Positions 16,525 to 24,743 of a stretch of DNA of 64,000 nt are shown here, piece by piece. How positions within the stretch are numbered: position 1 is the stretch's first letter; each line of letters starts with the position of its first letter. The notes below the pieces were generated by a model. It ran no database searches. It had not been told where the DNA came from and worked only from the letters and a program-made list of their open reading frames with translations. The position numbers were made by a program, and so were the translations under genes. This DNA is from Rhizobium sp. Leaf306 (lineage in GTDB: Bacteria > Pseudomonadota > Alphaproteobacteria > Rhizobiales > Rhizobiaceae), in the NCBI RefSeq assembly GCF_001423425.1, contig NZ_LMNX01000003.1, positions 50,379 through 114,378 on the forward strand. The letters are read 5' to 3'.

Positions 16525-17184
16525 ATGTCGGCTGCTTTAGGTAATCGGGCGCATGACGCCTCTGCTGCCAGAGGCGATACGCCACTGGTCGTCGTCGTGG
16601 ACGACGACGACGGAATGCGCGACGGCGTGATAGACGTCTTGAGCTCGGTCGGCATCGATGCGCTCGGTTTCTCCTCCACGACGGAACTACTCGCTGAGCC
16701 TCTGCCCGACCGCCCGGGCTGCCTGATCCTCGACGTTCGACTGCCCGGCCTGAGCGGTCTCGACCTGCAGACAAAACTGAACGGCATGGGCAACAAGCTC
16801 CCGATCGTGTTCATGACCGGATATGCCGACGTCCCTATGAGCGTACGCGCAATGAAGGCCGGAGCGACGGACTTCTTGACGAAGCCTTTCAGGGATCAGG
16901 AGATGCTCGACGCTGTTTCCGTGGCAATCGAGCGGGACAGGTCGCGGCGTCTCGAGCTACTCGCGGCGAATGAAGCGGTCACGGCAGCTTCCTCGCTTAC
17001 CCCGCGCGAACATGAAGTGATGGATGCTGTCGTCAAAGGCCTGCTCAACAAACAGGTTGCCCATCTCCTCGAAATTTCTGAAGTGACCGTGAAAATCCAT
17101 CGCGGCAACGTCATGCGGAAGATGAACGTCACGTCGTTTGCCGACCTGGTTCGCAAAGCCGAAATCCTCAAGGCGTTGGCCTGA
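16525..17184 (+). CDS. FixJ/NarL-type response regulator
   Basis: A 219-aa two-domain regulator. The receiver domain has the acidic pocket (VVDDDDG), phospho-acceptor Asp in LILDVRLPG, Thr in FMTGYAD and Lys in LTKPF. The C-terminal LuxR-type helix-turn-helix is LTPREHEVMDAVVKGLLNKQ... with the recognition helix EVTVKIHRGNVMRKM. Start ATG 16525 has GAGG upstream; the frame stays open to 16405 but the extra residues are not family-like. It is divergent from the MFS-kinase, its likely phosphodonor. Its 3' end is 12 bp from the target duplication of the TnpB-like element, which separates it from the CheY-like gene at 19375. Confidence 0.95.
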   Translation: MSAALGNRAHDASAARGDTPLVVVVDDDDGMRDGVIDVLSSVGIDALGFSSTTELLAEPLPDRPGCLILDVRLPGLSGLDLQTKLNGMGNKLPIVFMTGYADVPMSVRAMKAGATDFLTKPFRDQEMLDAVSVAIERDRSRRLELLAANEAVTAASSLTPREHEVMDAVVKGLLNKQVAHLLEISEVTVKIHRGNVMRKMNVTSFADLVRKAEILKALA

Positions 17185-17195
17185 GAAACTCGCAA

Positions 17196-17203
17196 GATTG
17201 AAC
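17196..17203 (+). repeat. Target site duplication, left copy (GATTGAAC)
   Basis: GATTGAAC directly precedes the terminal repeat at 17204; the identical 8-mer follows the other terminal repeat at 19249-19256. This is the footprint of a cut-and-paste or copy-in insertion with an 8-bp stagger. Confidence 0.9.
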
Positions 17204-17227
17204 GGGTATTCGTCACGAACGGTTGAA
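17204..17227 (+). repeat. Terminal inverted repeat, tnpB 3' side
   Basis: A 24-bp repeat starting GGGTATTCGTCACGAA, identical as reverse complement to 19225-19248. Confidence 0.92.
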
Positions 17228-17460
17228 GCCCTGGCTTTACCGTCATAACGAACGTCAGTTCAGGAATGAATTCCCGGCATCCGGCCTACCCCTTGGCCAG
17301 ATGACTGAAGCGACTTCCGGCGGGAACGTCCCGCCTCCGCCGTGTGACCATGGAGCGGGTCCACTCCGCCCGCAAGGGTTCCTCCCGCTCCGCCGGGCGG
17401 TCGCCCGCCGGACGTCACGGACGTCGTCCTTGCGGGTCGGGACCTGCGCCCCGACGACCG
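17204..17460 (-). ncRNA. Candidate omega-RNA-like right-end block (predicted)
   Basis: This 257-bp block spans the 3' end of the TnpB-like ORF and the terminal repeat, and begins (in gene direction) at the 10-bp palindrome GCAGCGCTGC. It is rich in hairpins, for example GGCGGGA-CGT-TCCCGCC and GTCGGG/CCCGAC. Almost the same block is kept at 53120-53375 after loss of the catalytic part of that copy, and exactly this block is missing from the fragment ending at 28803. In TnpB systems the guide RNA comes from this position. That it is transcribed and acts as a guide is inference. Confidence 0.45.
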
Positions 17461-19185
17461 CAGCGCTGCAAGCGCCTTCTTGTGATACTCCTTGTTCAGC
17501 CCGTTCCACTGTGACCATACATGCCTCGAACCATTCCTCACGGGTAGGTCGAGGGTGACATGGACGCAGCCGTTCGTCGGCACCGTGACGGTACCGTCAG
17601 AGGAACGGGGCAGTCTCTCGGAATAACCCATCGCCCGACGGGCGATGGTAAATGAGGCGGCCTCGTGGACGCTCAAGCCGTAGCGGCGAGCGAACTTCAC
17701 GCGACCGATGATCGAGGTGTATGCGGGATTGACCCGCACCAGCGCCACGCCCCGACGCAGACACGCAGAGGCGAGCGCCTGACCGAAGGCGCTGTAGGCG
17801 AACGACGATAGCATGCGGGCATAGCGCGGGTCGGACGCCTTCAGGTCTTTCTTTTTCCGGGCAAAGTCGAGTCGTTCGGCGACGACGGGTACGCCGTGCC
17901 GTGCGGCGAGGGCGGCGATGTCAGCCGCGACATTGCGGATCGCGTCCTTCGCCCGGTCCGCCGTCCTGCCGTAGCTGACGCAGGGGAAATCGAAGACCTC
18001 GACCGGATTGCCCGACGCGTCGAGCAGCGCCGCGGAGACGTGCCCGGCGTTGAGATCGACACCGAGCGCGCCGCCTGCGAAGTCGGCCGCTTTCGCTTCC
18101 ATCGCGTGATCGACGCTGACGGACAGCTTCCAGCTCTTCTTGTCGCGACGGAACTTGACCGTGACGGGACGTCCGCTCTCCAATGCCTGCCGGATGACCG
18201 CGTCACCGTGGTTGAATGAAAGACCCCGTAGGTCGATACACGCGATGTCGTGACCTGCGGACTTGAACGTCCGTGTCGCCAGATGGGTGATCGCCTTGGG
18301 CAGCCGCAGCTCCAGGTCGAACAGCCCGTCGGCGCGACGTCGCAGCCGCGCGAACTGGTTGCCACCCTCCTTGCTGCTGTTGCCGTCGAGCGTGAATTGC
18401 GAGGATCTCGAGGCCCGCCAGTCCTCTCTCCATGTGGCAAGGTCTTCTTGTCCGTTCGCTTCAAGCTGGAACTGAGCGCGGAACAACTTCGACGACCCGA
18501 AGCACAGCGACGGGTCCTTCGCCTGTTCTTCAGCTTTCGCGCGCTTGCATTCCAGAATTGCAAGACGCCGTTGGTGCTGGTGCAGGCCGAAACGACGGCT
18601 CGTTATCTGCTTCCGCAGGGATACGGTCGCTGCCACGCTTGCGTGATATTGGCCGAGCAGATGCTTGAGCACGAAAAGCTGGTCGTCCCTTGTCTTGTCA
18701 CCAGCCGCGGCCAGCGCAAGACGCTGCTTTCCGATGCGGCTTTCCAGCGACGCCGTCGCCTGTCGGGCCTTCGCGAGACTTAAGGCCGCCCTTCGAAGCT
18801 GTTTTCGTTTCCGGGCAATGTCGGTTGTCTTCGAGCCGATCTTCTGCGCAAGGTCCTTCGCCCGCTCCCCGGCCAGTTCCGCCACCGACGATAGCTTCGC
18901 CATCAGCTGCCGATACGCCATGTCCAGATGAGTAGCCGACAGCCCCAGCGGCTGGTAGAACGAGACCTTGAGGTCTCCCGTCCAGACGCGCCCGGCCTTG
19001 AGGCGGGCGAGCAGCAGCCGTTCCGCCCCGGCCATGACCGAGGCATATTCGCAAAGCACGGGACAGAGATGCGCGGTATCGCTCCCTCTCAAATCCGGCC
19101 TTGTTTCGAATGTCCTGATCAACCGTCCGGGCCTTTTACCATCTCCGACTATGACAATGGTCAGGCGAAAAACGATCGGCCACAA
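17260..19185 (-). CDS. TnpB-like RuvC nuclease (TnpB-related protein without zinc ribbon)
   Basis: A 641-aa protein, larger than the usual ~400-aa TnpB. A helical N-terminal half (coiled-coil-like, residues ~85-260) precedes the RuvC core. RuvC-I is GVDLNAGH (Asp377) and RuvC-II is VPVVAERLDFARKKKDL (Glu437). The NPAYTS stretch that normally leads into the CxxC zinc ribbon is present at ~486-491, but the ribbon is absent and is followed at once by RRYGLSVHEAASF, where the usual RuvC-III Asp appears replaced (Val/His/Glu). The C-terminal ~70 residues are Arg/Gly/Ser-rich and probably reflect RNA-coding constraint. TnpB proteins are RNA-guided DNA nucleases; whether this one cuts is uncertain. 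The start (TTG 19185) is not secure. Confidence 0.85.
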   Translation of the reverse strand: MWPIVFRLTIVIVGDGKRPGRLIRTFETRPDLRGSDTAHLCPVLCEYASVMAGAERLLLARLKAGRVWTGDLKVSFYQPLGLSATHLDMAYRQLMAKLSSVAELAGERAKDLAQKIGSKTTDIARKRKQLRRAALSLAKARQATASLESRIGKQRLALAAAGDKTRDDQLFVLKHLLGQYHASVAATVSLRKQITSRRFGLHQHQRRLAILECKRAKAEEQAKDPSLCFGSSKLFRAQFQLEANGQEDLATWREDWRASRSSQFTLDGNSSKEGGNQFARLRRRADGLFDLELRLPKAITHLATRTFKSAGHDIACIDLRGLSFNHGDAVIRQALESGRPVTVKFRRDKKSWKLSVSVDHAMEAKAADFAGGALGVDLNAGHVSAALLDASGNPVEVFDFPCVSYGRTADRAKDAIRNVAADIAALAARHGVPVVAERLDFARKKKDLKASDPRYARMLSSFAYSAFGQALASACLRRGVALVRVNPAYTSIIGRVKFARRYGLSVHEAASFTIARRAMGYSERLPRSSDGTVTVPTNGCVHVTLDLPVRNGSRHVWSQWNGLNKEYHKKALAALRSSGRRSRPARTTSVTSGGRPPGGAGGTLAGGVDPLHGHTAEAGRSRRKSLQSSGQGVGRMPGIHS

Positions 19186-19224
19186 GCCTACGTAGGAATC
19201 TATTCAGAGCGAGTGAAAAGTAGT

Positions 19225-19248
19225 TTCAACCGTTCGTGACGAATACCC
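19225..19248 (-). repeat. Terminal inverted repeat, tnpB 5' side
   Basis: Exact reverse complement of 17204-17227. Confidence 0.92.
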
Positions 19249-19256
19249 GATTGAAC
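19249..19256 (+). repeat. Target site duplication, right copy (GATTGAAC)
   Basis: Identical to 17196-17203. Removing the element and one copy restores a short spacer between the FixJ-type and CheY-like genes. Confidence 0.9.
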
Positions 19257-19292
19257 TGTCGGAAGACGTGGGGCGCGAACACGCGCCTACCC

Positions 19293-19312
19293 ATACAATC
19301 GTATTATTACAA
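19293..19312 (+). promoter_or_regulatory. ATACAAT-CGTATTAT inverted motif upstream of CheY-like gene
   Basis: ATACAATCGTATTAT contains inverted ATAC/GTAT arms and is followed by TTACAAAA. It is about 80 nt before the start of the receiver gene and resembles the recurrent TACAAT motif. It may be a site for the neighbouring FixJ-type regulator. Confidence 0.4.
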
Positions 19313-19374
19313 AACGTCGCCGATCCATCTACCTAGATATCAACGCCCGTAGGTCGGGCAAGAGGAAACATCTG

Positions 19375-19737
19375 GTGTCCGGCGACAAAAAATCCGTAGC
19401 GATCGTCGACGACGACGAAGCGCTTCTCGAAGCCACAACCGGGTTTCTCGAGTCGATGGGCTATGACGCTCTACCCTTTAGCTCCGGGCACTCGTTTCTC
19501 GCCTACGATCATATCGACCTTGTCGCCTTGCTGTTGACCGACATCAACATGCCGGAGATGACCGGGCTTGAGCTGCTTGATATCGTGAAGCAGCACTGGC
19601 CGGAAATGCCTATCATAATGATGACGGCCCTCAAGGACGAAGTCATCAGGAGGCGTGCGATCGCGAACGGGGCAAAGGAGCTTCTCCAGAAGCCGATTCT
19701 AGCCGATGACCTGATCAGGTGTATCGAAGAAGTCTAA
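19375..19737 (+). CDS. Single-domain (CheY-like) response regulator
   Basis: A 120-aa stand-alone receiver. The acidic pair is in AIVDDDEA, the phospho-acceptor Asp in LLLTDINMPEMTG, Thr in MMTALKD and Lys in LLQKPI. With no output domain it may act as a phosphate sink, as a competitor or by protein contact. GTG 19375 is preceded by GAGGAAA. It belonged next to the FixJ-type regulator before the 2-kb element was inserted, so it is probably a third component of the MFS-kinase system. Confidence 0.92.
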   Translation: MSGDKKSVAIVDDDEALLEATTGFLESMGYDALPFSSGHSFLAYDHIDLVALLLTDINMPEMTGLELLDIVKQHWPEMPIIMMTALKDEVIRRRAIANGAKELLQKPILADDLIRCIEEV

Positions 19738-19754
19738 GCTGGCGAGTATCGTGC

Positions 19755-20306
19755 TCACCGTTTGGGAATGACGCCGGTCTGCTGAAGGAAGGTCCAGATG
19801 GTTTTCCTGATGCCAGTCGTTGGCGATACGCGCCTTGCGTACTCCGAGGATGTCCGTCGCGCTGAAGTCAGCGCTTTGGGCCGTTGCCTCTCCTGCCCAT
19901 GAACTCCTCGTGAAACGGCCTGTGAACAGCAGGTGCAAGCCACGCGATCCCTGACGAAAAGACGCTGCACGACTTCAGCACTGAGGTCTGGTACAGCCAC
20001 TTGAAAAGAGTTCGAAGCGATCGCGGAGGCCATTCGGTCCCTGAGTGCGTCCTGCCGAATAAGTATGATCGACGAAGTCTTTGATATTGCCGCGTCGAGT
20101 AGAGACTGACGTCCTTTTTCCAGAAACCGTAGAAGTTGTCTGCGGCTTTTGCGCTTTCCGCGAAGAGCTTTCGATCGGCCCCCCTTTTAAAAGACAGTCA
20201 CCCAGGGCTACGCGATATGGACGCCAGTGTTGTCATCCGCTTGGGCCGCATTCGCAGATAAGGCGCTCAGTAGAACAAGGATGACGGAAAGAAGCTCGGC
20301 GCTCAT
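19755..20306 (-). pseudogene. Decayed secreted SnoaL-like (ester cyclase) gene
   Basis: Pieces in different frames reconstruct one protein. A signal peptide (MSAELLSVILVLLSALSANA) starts at 20306 and stops after 32 codons. AADNFYGFWKKD and DFVDHTYSAGRTQGPNGLRDRFE follow in other frames, then LLFTGRFT...AQSADFSATDILGVRKARIANDWHQENHLD, and the end LQQTGVIPKR. This order is typical of SnoaL-like polyketide/ester cyclases. At least three frameshifts or stops make it non-functional. Confidence 0.7.
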
Positions 20307-20329
20307 GCGAGATATCCTGATTAGGCTGG

Positions 20330-20931
20330 TTACAGAACTATGCCTGAAACGATTGGCTCTCGCGTCTTTCGGTTCTTGTAAAAAGCAGTTCTGGTGACCG
20401 TTCGACGAATAAGAATAAAGCCGACGTAGGTCTCGTGTCGGCCTTGCGGATAAATATGACCAAGTAAGATAGCGGGCTTCAGATGCAACTGCGTGATCCC
20501 GAAGGAAACATCAAGGCCCATCGCGTCCGTTGACGGCGATCGGCCGAAGGTGGAACGTGCCGTGGGTCCGCCCGTAAGAATAGTTACCCCGACTCCGACT
20601 GCCGCTGCCGCTCCAAAACCACTGTAGGTGCCTTCCAGGTCGAAGCTTTGCCGCTTACTGACTGCGGTGACGGCCCAGACCATTCTCGCCTTCTCTAATT
20701 CGCCGATTTCGAGCCGAAATTGTCGATAAGTCCCGCGTAGCGTATCAAAGGCCACGCCTGGAAGGCAGAAAAAGCAATCGCCGTCCTGCTGCGAACCGAA
20801 AAGCGTTCCCTCCGAACGCGAGAGATCACATTCCAGCCTGCCCTCGACGAGATGTTCGGAGGCCGCAAAGGCGCTTGCAGAGACAGCGCGGTAAGCGCAG
20901 CGACGAAAGCAAGAAGCGCTTTTACGTCCAT
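20330..20931 (-). pseudogene. Frameshifted DUF992 gene
   Basis: Starting at ATG 20931 a signal peptide (MDVKALLAFVAALTALSLQA) runs out of frame near 20870. The next frame continues FAASEHLVEGRLECDLSRSEGTLFGSQQ, RQFRLEIGELEKARMVWAV, QSFDLEGTYSGFGAAAAVGVG and ends like DUF992 proteins (GLDVSFGITQLHLKP). DUF992 proteins are small secreted alphaproteobacterial proteins of unknown role. At least one frameshift after the signal peptide, and a second suspected near VTILTGGPT, argue for a pseudogene. Confidence 0.75.
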
Positions 20932-21093
20932 TTCTGGCCAGTCGAGTTATTTCGCTATTGTGATCCGCGGCCTGATCCGCGAACACTCCGGCCTCCAAGG
21001 GTGGCCGTCGGATCGAGCGAAACCGTCCGCTGACTACTGAGGATGCCCGTGCAGGGCGTGATCAGCTTGTAGGTCTCAACTTCGAAAGCTCGG

Positions 21094-21645
21094 TCAATTG
21101 AACCGCGCGGAACTGGTTTCCTGGCGAGAAGTATGGGAGCGACGTGGTTCCGACGCACGGTTGACCGCTTGCGAAGAACGACGCCAGTAGTTCGGGGTGG
21201 TTCCGAAGATCTTGCGGAAGGTCTTGCAAAGGTGGGCCTGGTCCGCCATCCCGCAATCCAGAGCGATCTCGCTGAGCGGCGCGTCGGTTTCGACGATAAG
21301 CTCCCTTGCAAGCTCCATGCGGCGGCGAAGGACATAGTTGTACGGGCTCTCCTCGTACACCGACTTGAAGACCCTGGAAAAATAGGTTTTGCTGAGCTTT
21401 GTCAGGGCGGCAAGTTCCTCGACCTTGATCGTTTCCGTCAGGTGCTCTTCGATGAACTGCATGATCTTGCGGCGCTGCCACGGCAGAAGAAGGTCACGCT
21501 GTACGATCTCCGACGGCAGGTCTGGAAGCACGATCGGAGCATGGGTAGCTGCAGGAACGGCAGCAGACAAATCGATATCCGAGATGATTGCCAGCGAGGC
21601 TGCCGCGATGATCTTGAGGTTCTTGGTGGGTGTGTAGGCGTTCAT
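21094..21645 (-). CDS. AraC-family transcriptional regulator
   Basis: A 183-aa protein whose C-terminal ~100 residues are an AraC/XylS double helix-turn-helix: IMQFIEEHLTETIKVEELA, then LSKTYFSRVFKSVYEESPYNY, RRRMELARELI and the second motif LSEIALDCGMADQAHLCKTFRK, FGTTPNYWRR. The N-terminal ~75 residues are short and do not form a known sensor domain. ATG 21645 follows GGAGAG; the longer open frame to 21915 lacks support. It sits among decayed genes, so its targets are unclear. Confidence 0.88.
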   Translation of the reverse strand: MNAYTPTKNLKIIAAASLAIISDIDLSAAVPAATHAPIVLPDLPSEIVQRDLLLPWQRRKIMQFIEEHLTETIKVEELAALTKLSKTYFSRVFKSVYEESPYNYVLRRRMELARELIVETDAPLSEIALDCGMADQAHLCKTFRKIFGTTPNYWRRSSQAVNRASEPRRSHTSRQETSSARFN

Positions 21646-22130
21646 CGGTGCTCTCCGTGATTTGAATTTCGATGAGCAGATGTTGCCTTTCCAGCGGCCT
21701 GAAATCTGTTTGGACCACAGTGTGTTGAGACCATACCTTCTGATTATATGTGGCAGGCCAAAGCGTGATGTGGATCCGAGAGCCACGATATTTGGCTCCG
21801 AAGGGGGTCGGCCGGTCCTCATGATCTTATACGTTAACGCGGTGCAGCAGCACGGACTCCCGACCCCATGGCCACGTGCAAGAGAATAGTCGATGCGAGG
21901 TATACAGCAGCGCATTGTCAGGCCACTGATGCGGTGTCGAGATGGAGTCGAGAGTGGCGATAGTGATACTGACGATCGGGTGTCCGAGACGTGCGGGCAG
22001 CTTACAGACCTCGGGTGGCCTTATTGAATGAGTTCCCGGTCGCTTCTGCGCCGATTTGGCGTGAAATTGTAAGGCTAGGCAGATGCCGAGGCTGGCCGAT
22101 AGTTTCCGGGCACACGGCTTCTGACGCATC
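21646..22130. other. No recognisable gene
   Basis: Nothing convincing on either strand; upstream region of the AraC gene. Confidence 0.4.
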
Positions 22131-22355
22131 TCATTCTGCCGGAAGCGTCGGCGTGGGAAGCATGTTTCCGTCAGGATCGCAGACGGAAGCGACGAACGAC
22201 CCGTCAAGACGCTCGGTCGGCGGGCTTTCGATCGAGCCCCCTATACGCTCTACGCCGAGCAGGAATAGGATCCATGTCGGACCATTGCAGTGGGCCCTCA
22301 GTTCAACGACGCAATCGAGGAAATCGCCAACTAATGATACGCGGCAGTATTGCAC
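22131..22355 (-). pseudogene. Glyoxalase/VOC-like C-terminal fragment
   Basis: A short frame reads VERIGGSIESPPTERLDG followed by SFVASVCDPDGNML, the end of a vicinal-oxygen-chelate domain (typically '...DGSFVA..DPDGN'). The N-terminal half with its metal ligand is absent, so this is a relic. Confidence is limited by the short length. Confidence 0.4.
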
Positions 22356-22424
22356 AATAAAAGTCGCAGGTTTGCCTTCAATAAGGTCGCAAAGCGCGCC
22401 GCTGGTACAAATGAGAGTCTTGCC

Positions 22425-22652
22425 ATGGATTGGGTCCCTATCGTCTTCGTTACGTTTAAGGTCTTTGCTCTAGGCGCGGCCATGTTTTTCGCCGTCAAGT
22501 GGCATTACGATCAAGGGAGGAAGGCGGACACGCGAGCGTTACTACTAACGGGCGGCAAGATGGCCGCGCTGTTCGTGTTAGCCGTACTAGGTGTAGGGCT
22601 TATCGCGGTCGTTCTTAGCAAGATGCTTGGTCTAGACCTCGGCTTCGGCTGA
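22425..22652 (+). CDS. Small two-helix membrane protein
   Basis: A 75-aa protein with two predicted transmembrane helices (residues ~5-24 and ~46-66) separated by a basic loop (KWHYDQGRKAD), so both ends probably lie on the same side. ATG 22425 follows GAGAG; an in-frame TTG at 22350 would add a charged, unlikely N-terminus. A sequence GCACAATAAAAG about 70 nt upstream resembles the recurrent TACAATAA motif with one change. No family recognised. Confidence 0.65.
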   Translation: MDWVPIVFVTFKVFALGAAMFFAVKWHYDQGRKADTRALLLTGGKMAALFVLAVLGVGLIAVVLSKMLGLDLGFG

Positions 22653-22835
22653 CGGGATCATCCACCAAGAGGTAAGACCGTGTCAGTTTGCCAACATAGA
22701 ACTTCAGGCCGGAGAGAGACACTGAGGCCGCACGAGCGACCTCCAGCTAAAATCTAAAGTTGCGAGAAAACTGTCGCTGCGGCGCACGCCGAAATTCTTG
22801 CAGCAGGATATTCGTGAATCGGCGACTCGCAATGT

Positions 22836-24740
22836 TCAAGAAGGCCGATCTGGTTCGACACTCCTCGGTACATGAATGGAGCTAGCGTCTGGCGCGTTCC
22901 ACCCACGCGCTACCATTTCTTCATAGCCAGAACGATACCCCATCATCGCGTTCTCGATTACTTTTCCAATATCGTTGAAACCGGCAACGAAATCCGGATT
23001 GTTAGCGGCGGGTGTATCTACGTCCACCAAACCGGCCATCCGGGACAGGCCCGCCGTATCCTGTTCAACAAAGACAGTCTTCCGCTTCTGCACCTCGTAT
23101 GGATGCATGCCGAGAGACTCCAAAGCCATGCCCGCAGCCTGCACCGAACCATCGAACATCTCCCGGACGATATGATTCGCACCCGCGTCTGCCAGCTTGT
23201 AGTGATGCAGTCGATCATAGGCGCGGGCGATGATCTGGATGCCGGGATTACTCCTCCGGGCGTAGGCCACGATTTCGGTTGCTCTGTCGGGGTCGTCTAT
23301 GGCTACGATAAGAAGCGTCGCATGTGCGAGCCCGGCAGATTCCAACAGGTCTGGACGTCCTGCATCTCCAAAAAATGACTTCACCCCGAATTTGCGGACG
23401 TTATCGACCACGTCTGCCCTGTAGTCGAGGACGACGGGCTTGTAGCCGTCCGCTAGAAGCATCCGGTTGATGATCTGTCCGAAGCGCCCGACTCCCGCCA
23501 GGATGACCGTGCCCTCTTCTGGCTGGTCGGCGTCCCTGTGCTGCGGTCCCCGAATCTCAAGCATGACGACGATCCTGTTGGACAGCGCGAAAAGCAGGGG
23601 AGTGAGGACCATGCTGAAGGTGATGATCAGCACCGATACCGACACGGTTGTAGACGAGAGCAGTTCGCGGTCTTCACCGATCGTCAGCAGGACGAAACCG
23701 AATTCCCCTGCCTGCGCGAGCCCGAGGGTGAAGAGCCAACCGGCAGGCCCTCGGACGCGGAAGAACCAGGCCAGCGGCAGAAGGACAAGCGCCTTGATCG
23801 CTATCAGGCCCAACGTGGCGGCGGCTACCGTCAGCCAGTTCGCCAGTAGGATTGCCGGATCGATCTTCGCACCGATCGTCATGAAAAAAAGCCCGAGCAG
23901 GAGACCCTTGAAGGGCTCGATATCGTTTTGGAGCTCGTGCTTGAACTCGCTGTTCGCAAGGACCACGCCCCCCAGGAATGCTCCGAGTGCGGGTGAGAGG
24001 CCTACGGCGGACATCAGCACGGTGATACCGACCACGACCAGAAGCGCGGCTGCGGTGAAGACTTCGCGAAGGCCGAGGAGCGCAATGGTCCTGAAGACCG
24101 GTCGCGAAAGGAAGTGCGCAGCTGCCACGATCACGCCCACGGCCGCGAGGGTTAGGATCGCAGAGATCCATCCGGGGAGGTCTGCCAGCACGGCGGCTCC
24201 TCCGTGCCCCGACGAAGCTCCATGTCCGCTCCCGGCAATCAGCGGAATGCATGCGAGCATCGGAATGACCGCCAAGTCCTGGAAAAGAAGCACCGCGAAG
24301 CTCGCCTGTCCCCCATCGGATCTCAGAAGACCCTTCTCTTCGAGGGTTTGGAGGACGATCGCCGTCGAGGACAGTGCGGCGACAAAGCCAAACAGAAGGC
24401 TCTGCTGCCAGCTAAAGCTCAAGCCGATCCCGGCTGCGGTCACGGCAGCGATCGTCGCGACCACCTGAAGCCCGCCAAGGCCGAGTAGCTTATCTCTCAG
24501 CCGCCAGACCATCTGTGGGTCGATTTCCAGTCCGATCAGGAACAGCATCATGATGATGCCGAATTCGGAGAACTGTTCGAGATAGCCAGATCCGGCCACC
24601 GAAATCTGGAATACAGGGCCGATCAGGACACCTGCGGCGATATAGCCGACAACGGAACCTAGCCCGATCCGCTGCGATACGATTACGGCGAGAACCGCCG
24701 CCGCAAGATAGCACAATGCGTAGAATGCCAAGCCTTCCAA
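22836..24740 (-). CDS. kefC: KefB/KefC-type monovalent cation:proton antiporter (CPA2)
   Basis: A 634-aa protein with an N-terminal Na+/H+ exchanger-type membrane domain (residues ~1-390, motifs LFLIGLEIDPQ, SSTAIVLQTLEEKG, LFFMTIGAKIDP) and a cytoplasmic TrkA-N Rossmann domain (VILAGVGRFGQIINRML). This is the glutathione-gated K+ efflux layout: K+ leaves and protons enter during electrophile stress, which protects against toxic quinones and methylglyoxal. It starts 3 nt after the stop of the KefF-like gene and is surely co-transcribed with it. A short histidine-rich loop (HGASSGHGG) lies between helices. KefB and KefC cannot be separated by eye. Confidence 0.93.
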   Translation of the reverse strand: MEGLAFYALCYLAAAVLAVIVSQRIGLGSVVGYIAAGVLIGPVFQISVAGSGYLEQFSEFGIIMMLFLIGLEIDPQMVWRLRDKLLGLGGLQVVATIAAVTAAGIGLSFSWQQSLLFGFVAALSSTAIVLQTLEEKGLLRSDGGQASFAVLLFQDLAVIPMLACIPLIAGSGHGASSGHGGAAVLADLPGWISAILTLAAVGVIVAAAHFLSRPVFRTIALLGLREVFTAAALLVVVGITVLMSAVGLSPALGAFLGGVVLANSEFKHELQNDIEPFKGLLLGLFFMTIGAKIDPAILLANWLTVAAATLGLIAIKALVLLPLAWFFRVRGPAGWLFTLGLAQAGEFGFVLLTIGEDRELLSSTTVSVSVLIITFSMVLTPLLFALSNRIVVMLEIRGPQHRDADQPEEGTVILAGVGRFGQIINRMLLADGYKPVVLDYRADVVDNVRKFGVKSFFGDAGRPDLLESAGLAHATLLIVAIDDPDRATEIVAYARRSNPGIQIIARAYDRLHHYKLADAGANHIVREMFDGSVQAAGMALESLGMHPYEVQKRKTVFVEQDTAGLSRMAGLVDVDTPAANNPDFVAGFNDIGKVIENAMMGYRSGYEEMVARGWNAPDASSIHVPRSVEPDRPS

Positions 24741-24743
24741 TGG

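Larger units (their letters stand above)
17204..19248 (-). mobile_element. 2,045-bp element with 24-bp TIRs, 8-bp TSD and only a TnpB-like gene (copy 1)
   Basis: The ends are perfect 24-bp inverted repeats: 17204-17227 starts GGGTATTCGTCACGAA and 19225-19248 is its exact reverse complement. An 8-bp direct repeat (GATTGAAC) flanks them. The only gene inside is the TnpB-like ORF on the minus strand. Each end contains the near-palindrome TTCGTCACGAA. IS200/IS605 elements, the usual home of tnpB, have neither TIRs nor target duplications, so this is either a different kind of TnpB carrier or a non-autonomous element moved in trans by a DDE transposase. Two decayed relatives lie at 28345-28803 and 50918-53375. 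Confidence 0.9.

Noticed and set aside
17204..19248. Reading the element as a standard IS605-type unit
   Set aside because: Terminal inverted repeats and an 8-bp target duplication do not fit that family, and no Y1 transposase is present.
23467..24468. 333-aa frame antisense to the KefC-like gene
   Set aside because: Ser/Arg/Pro-rich composition, typical antisense shadow.
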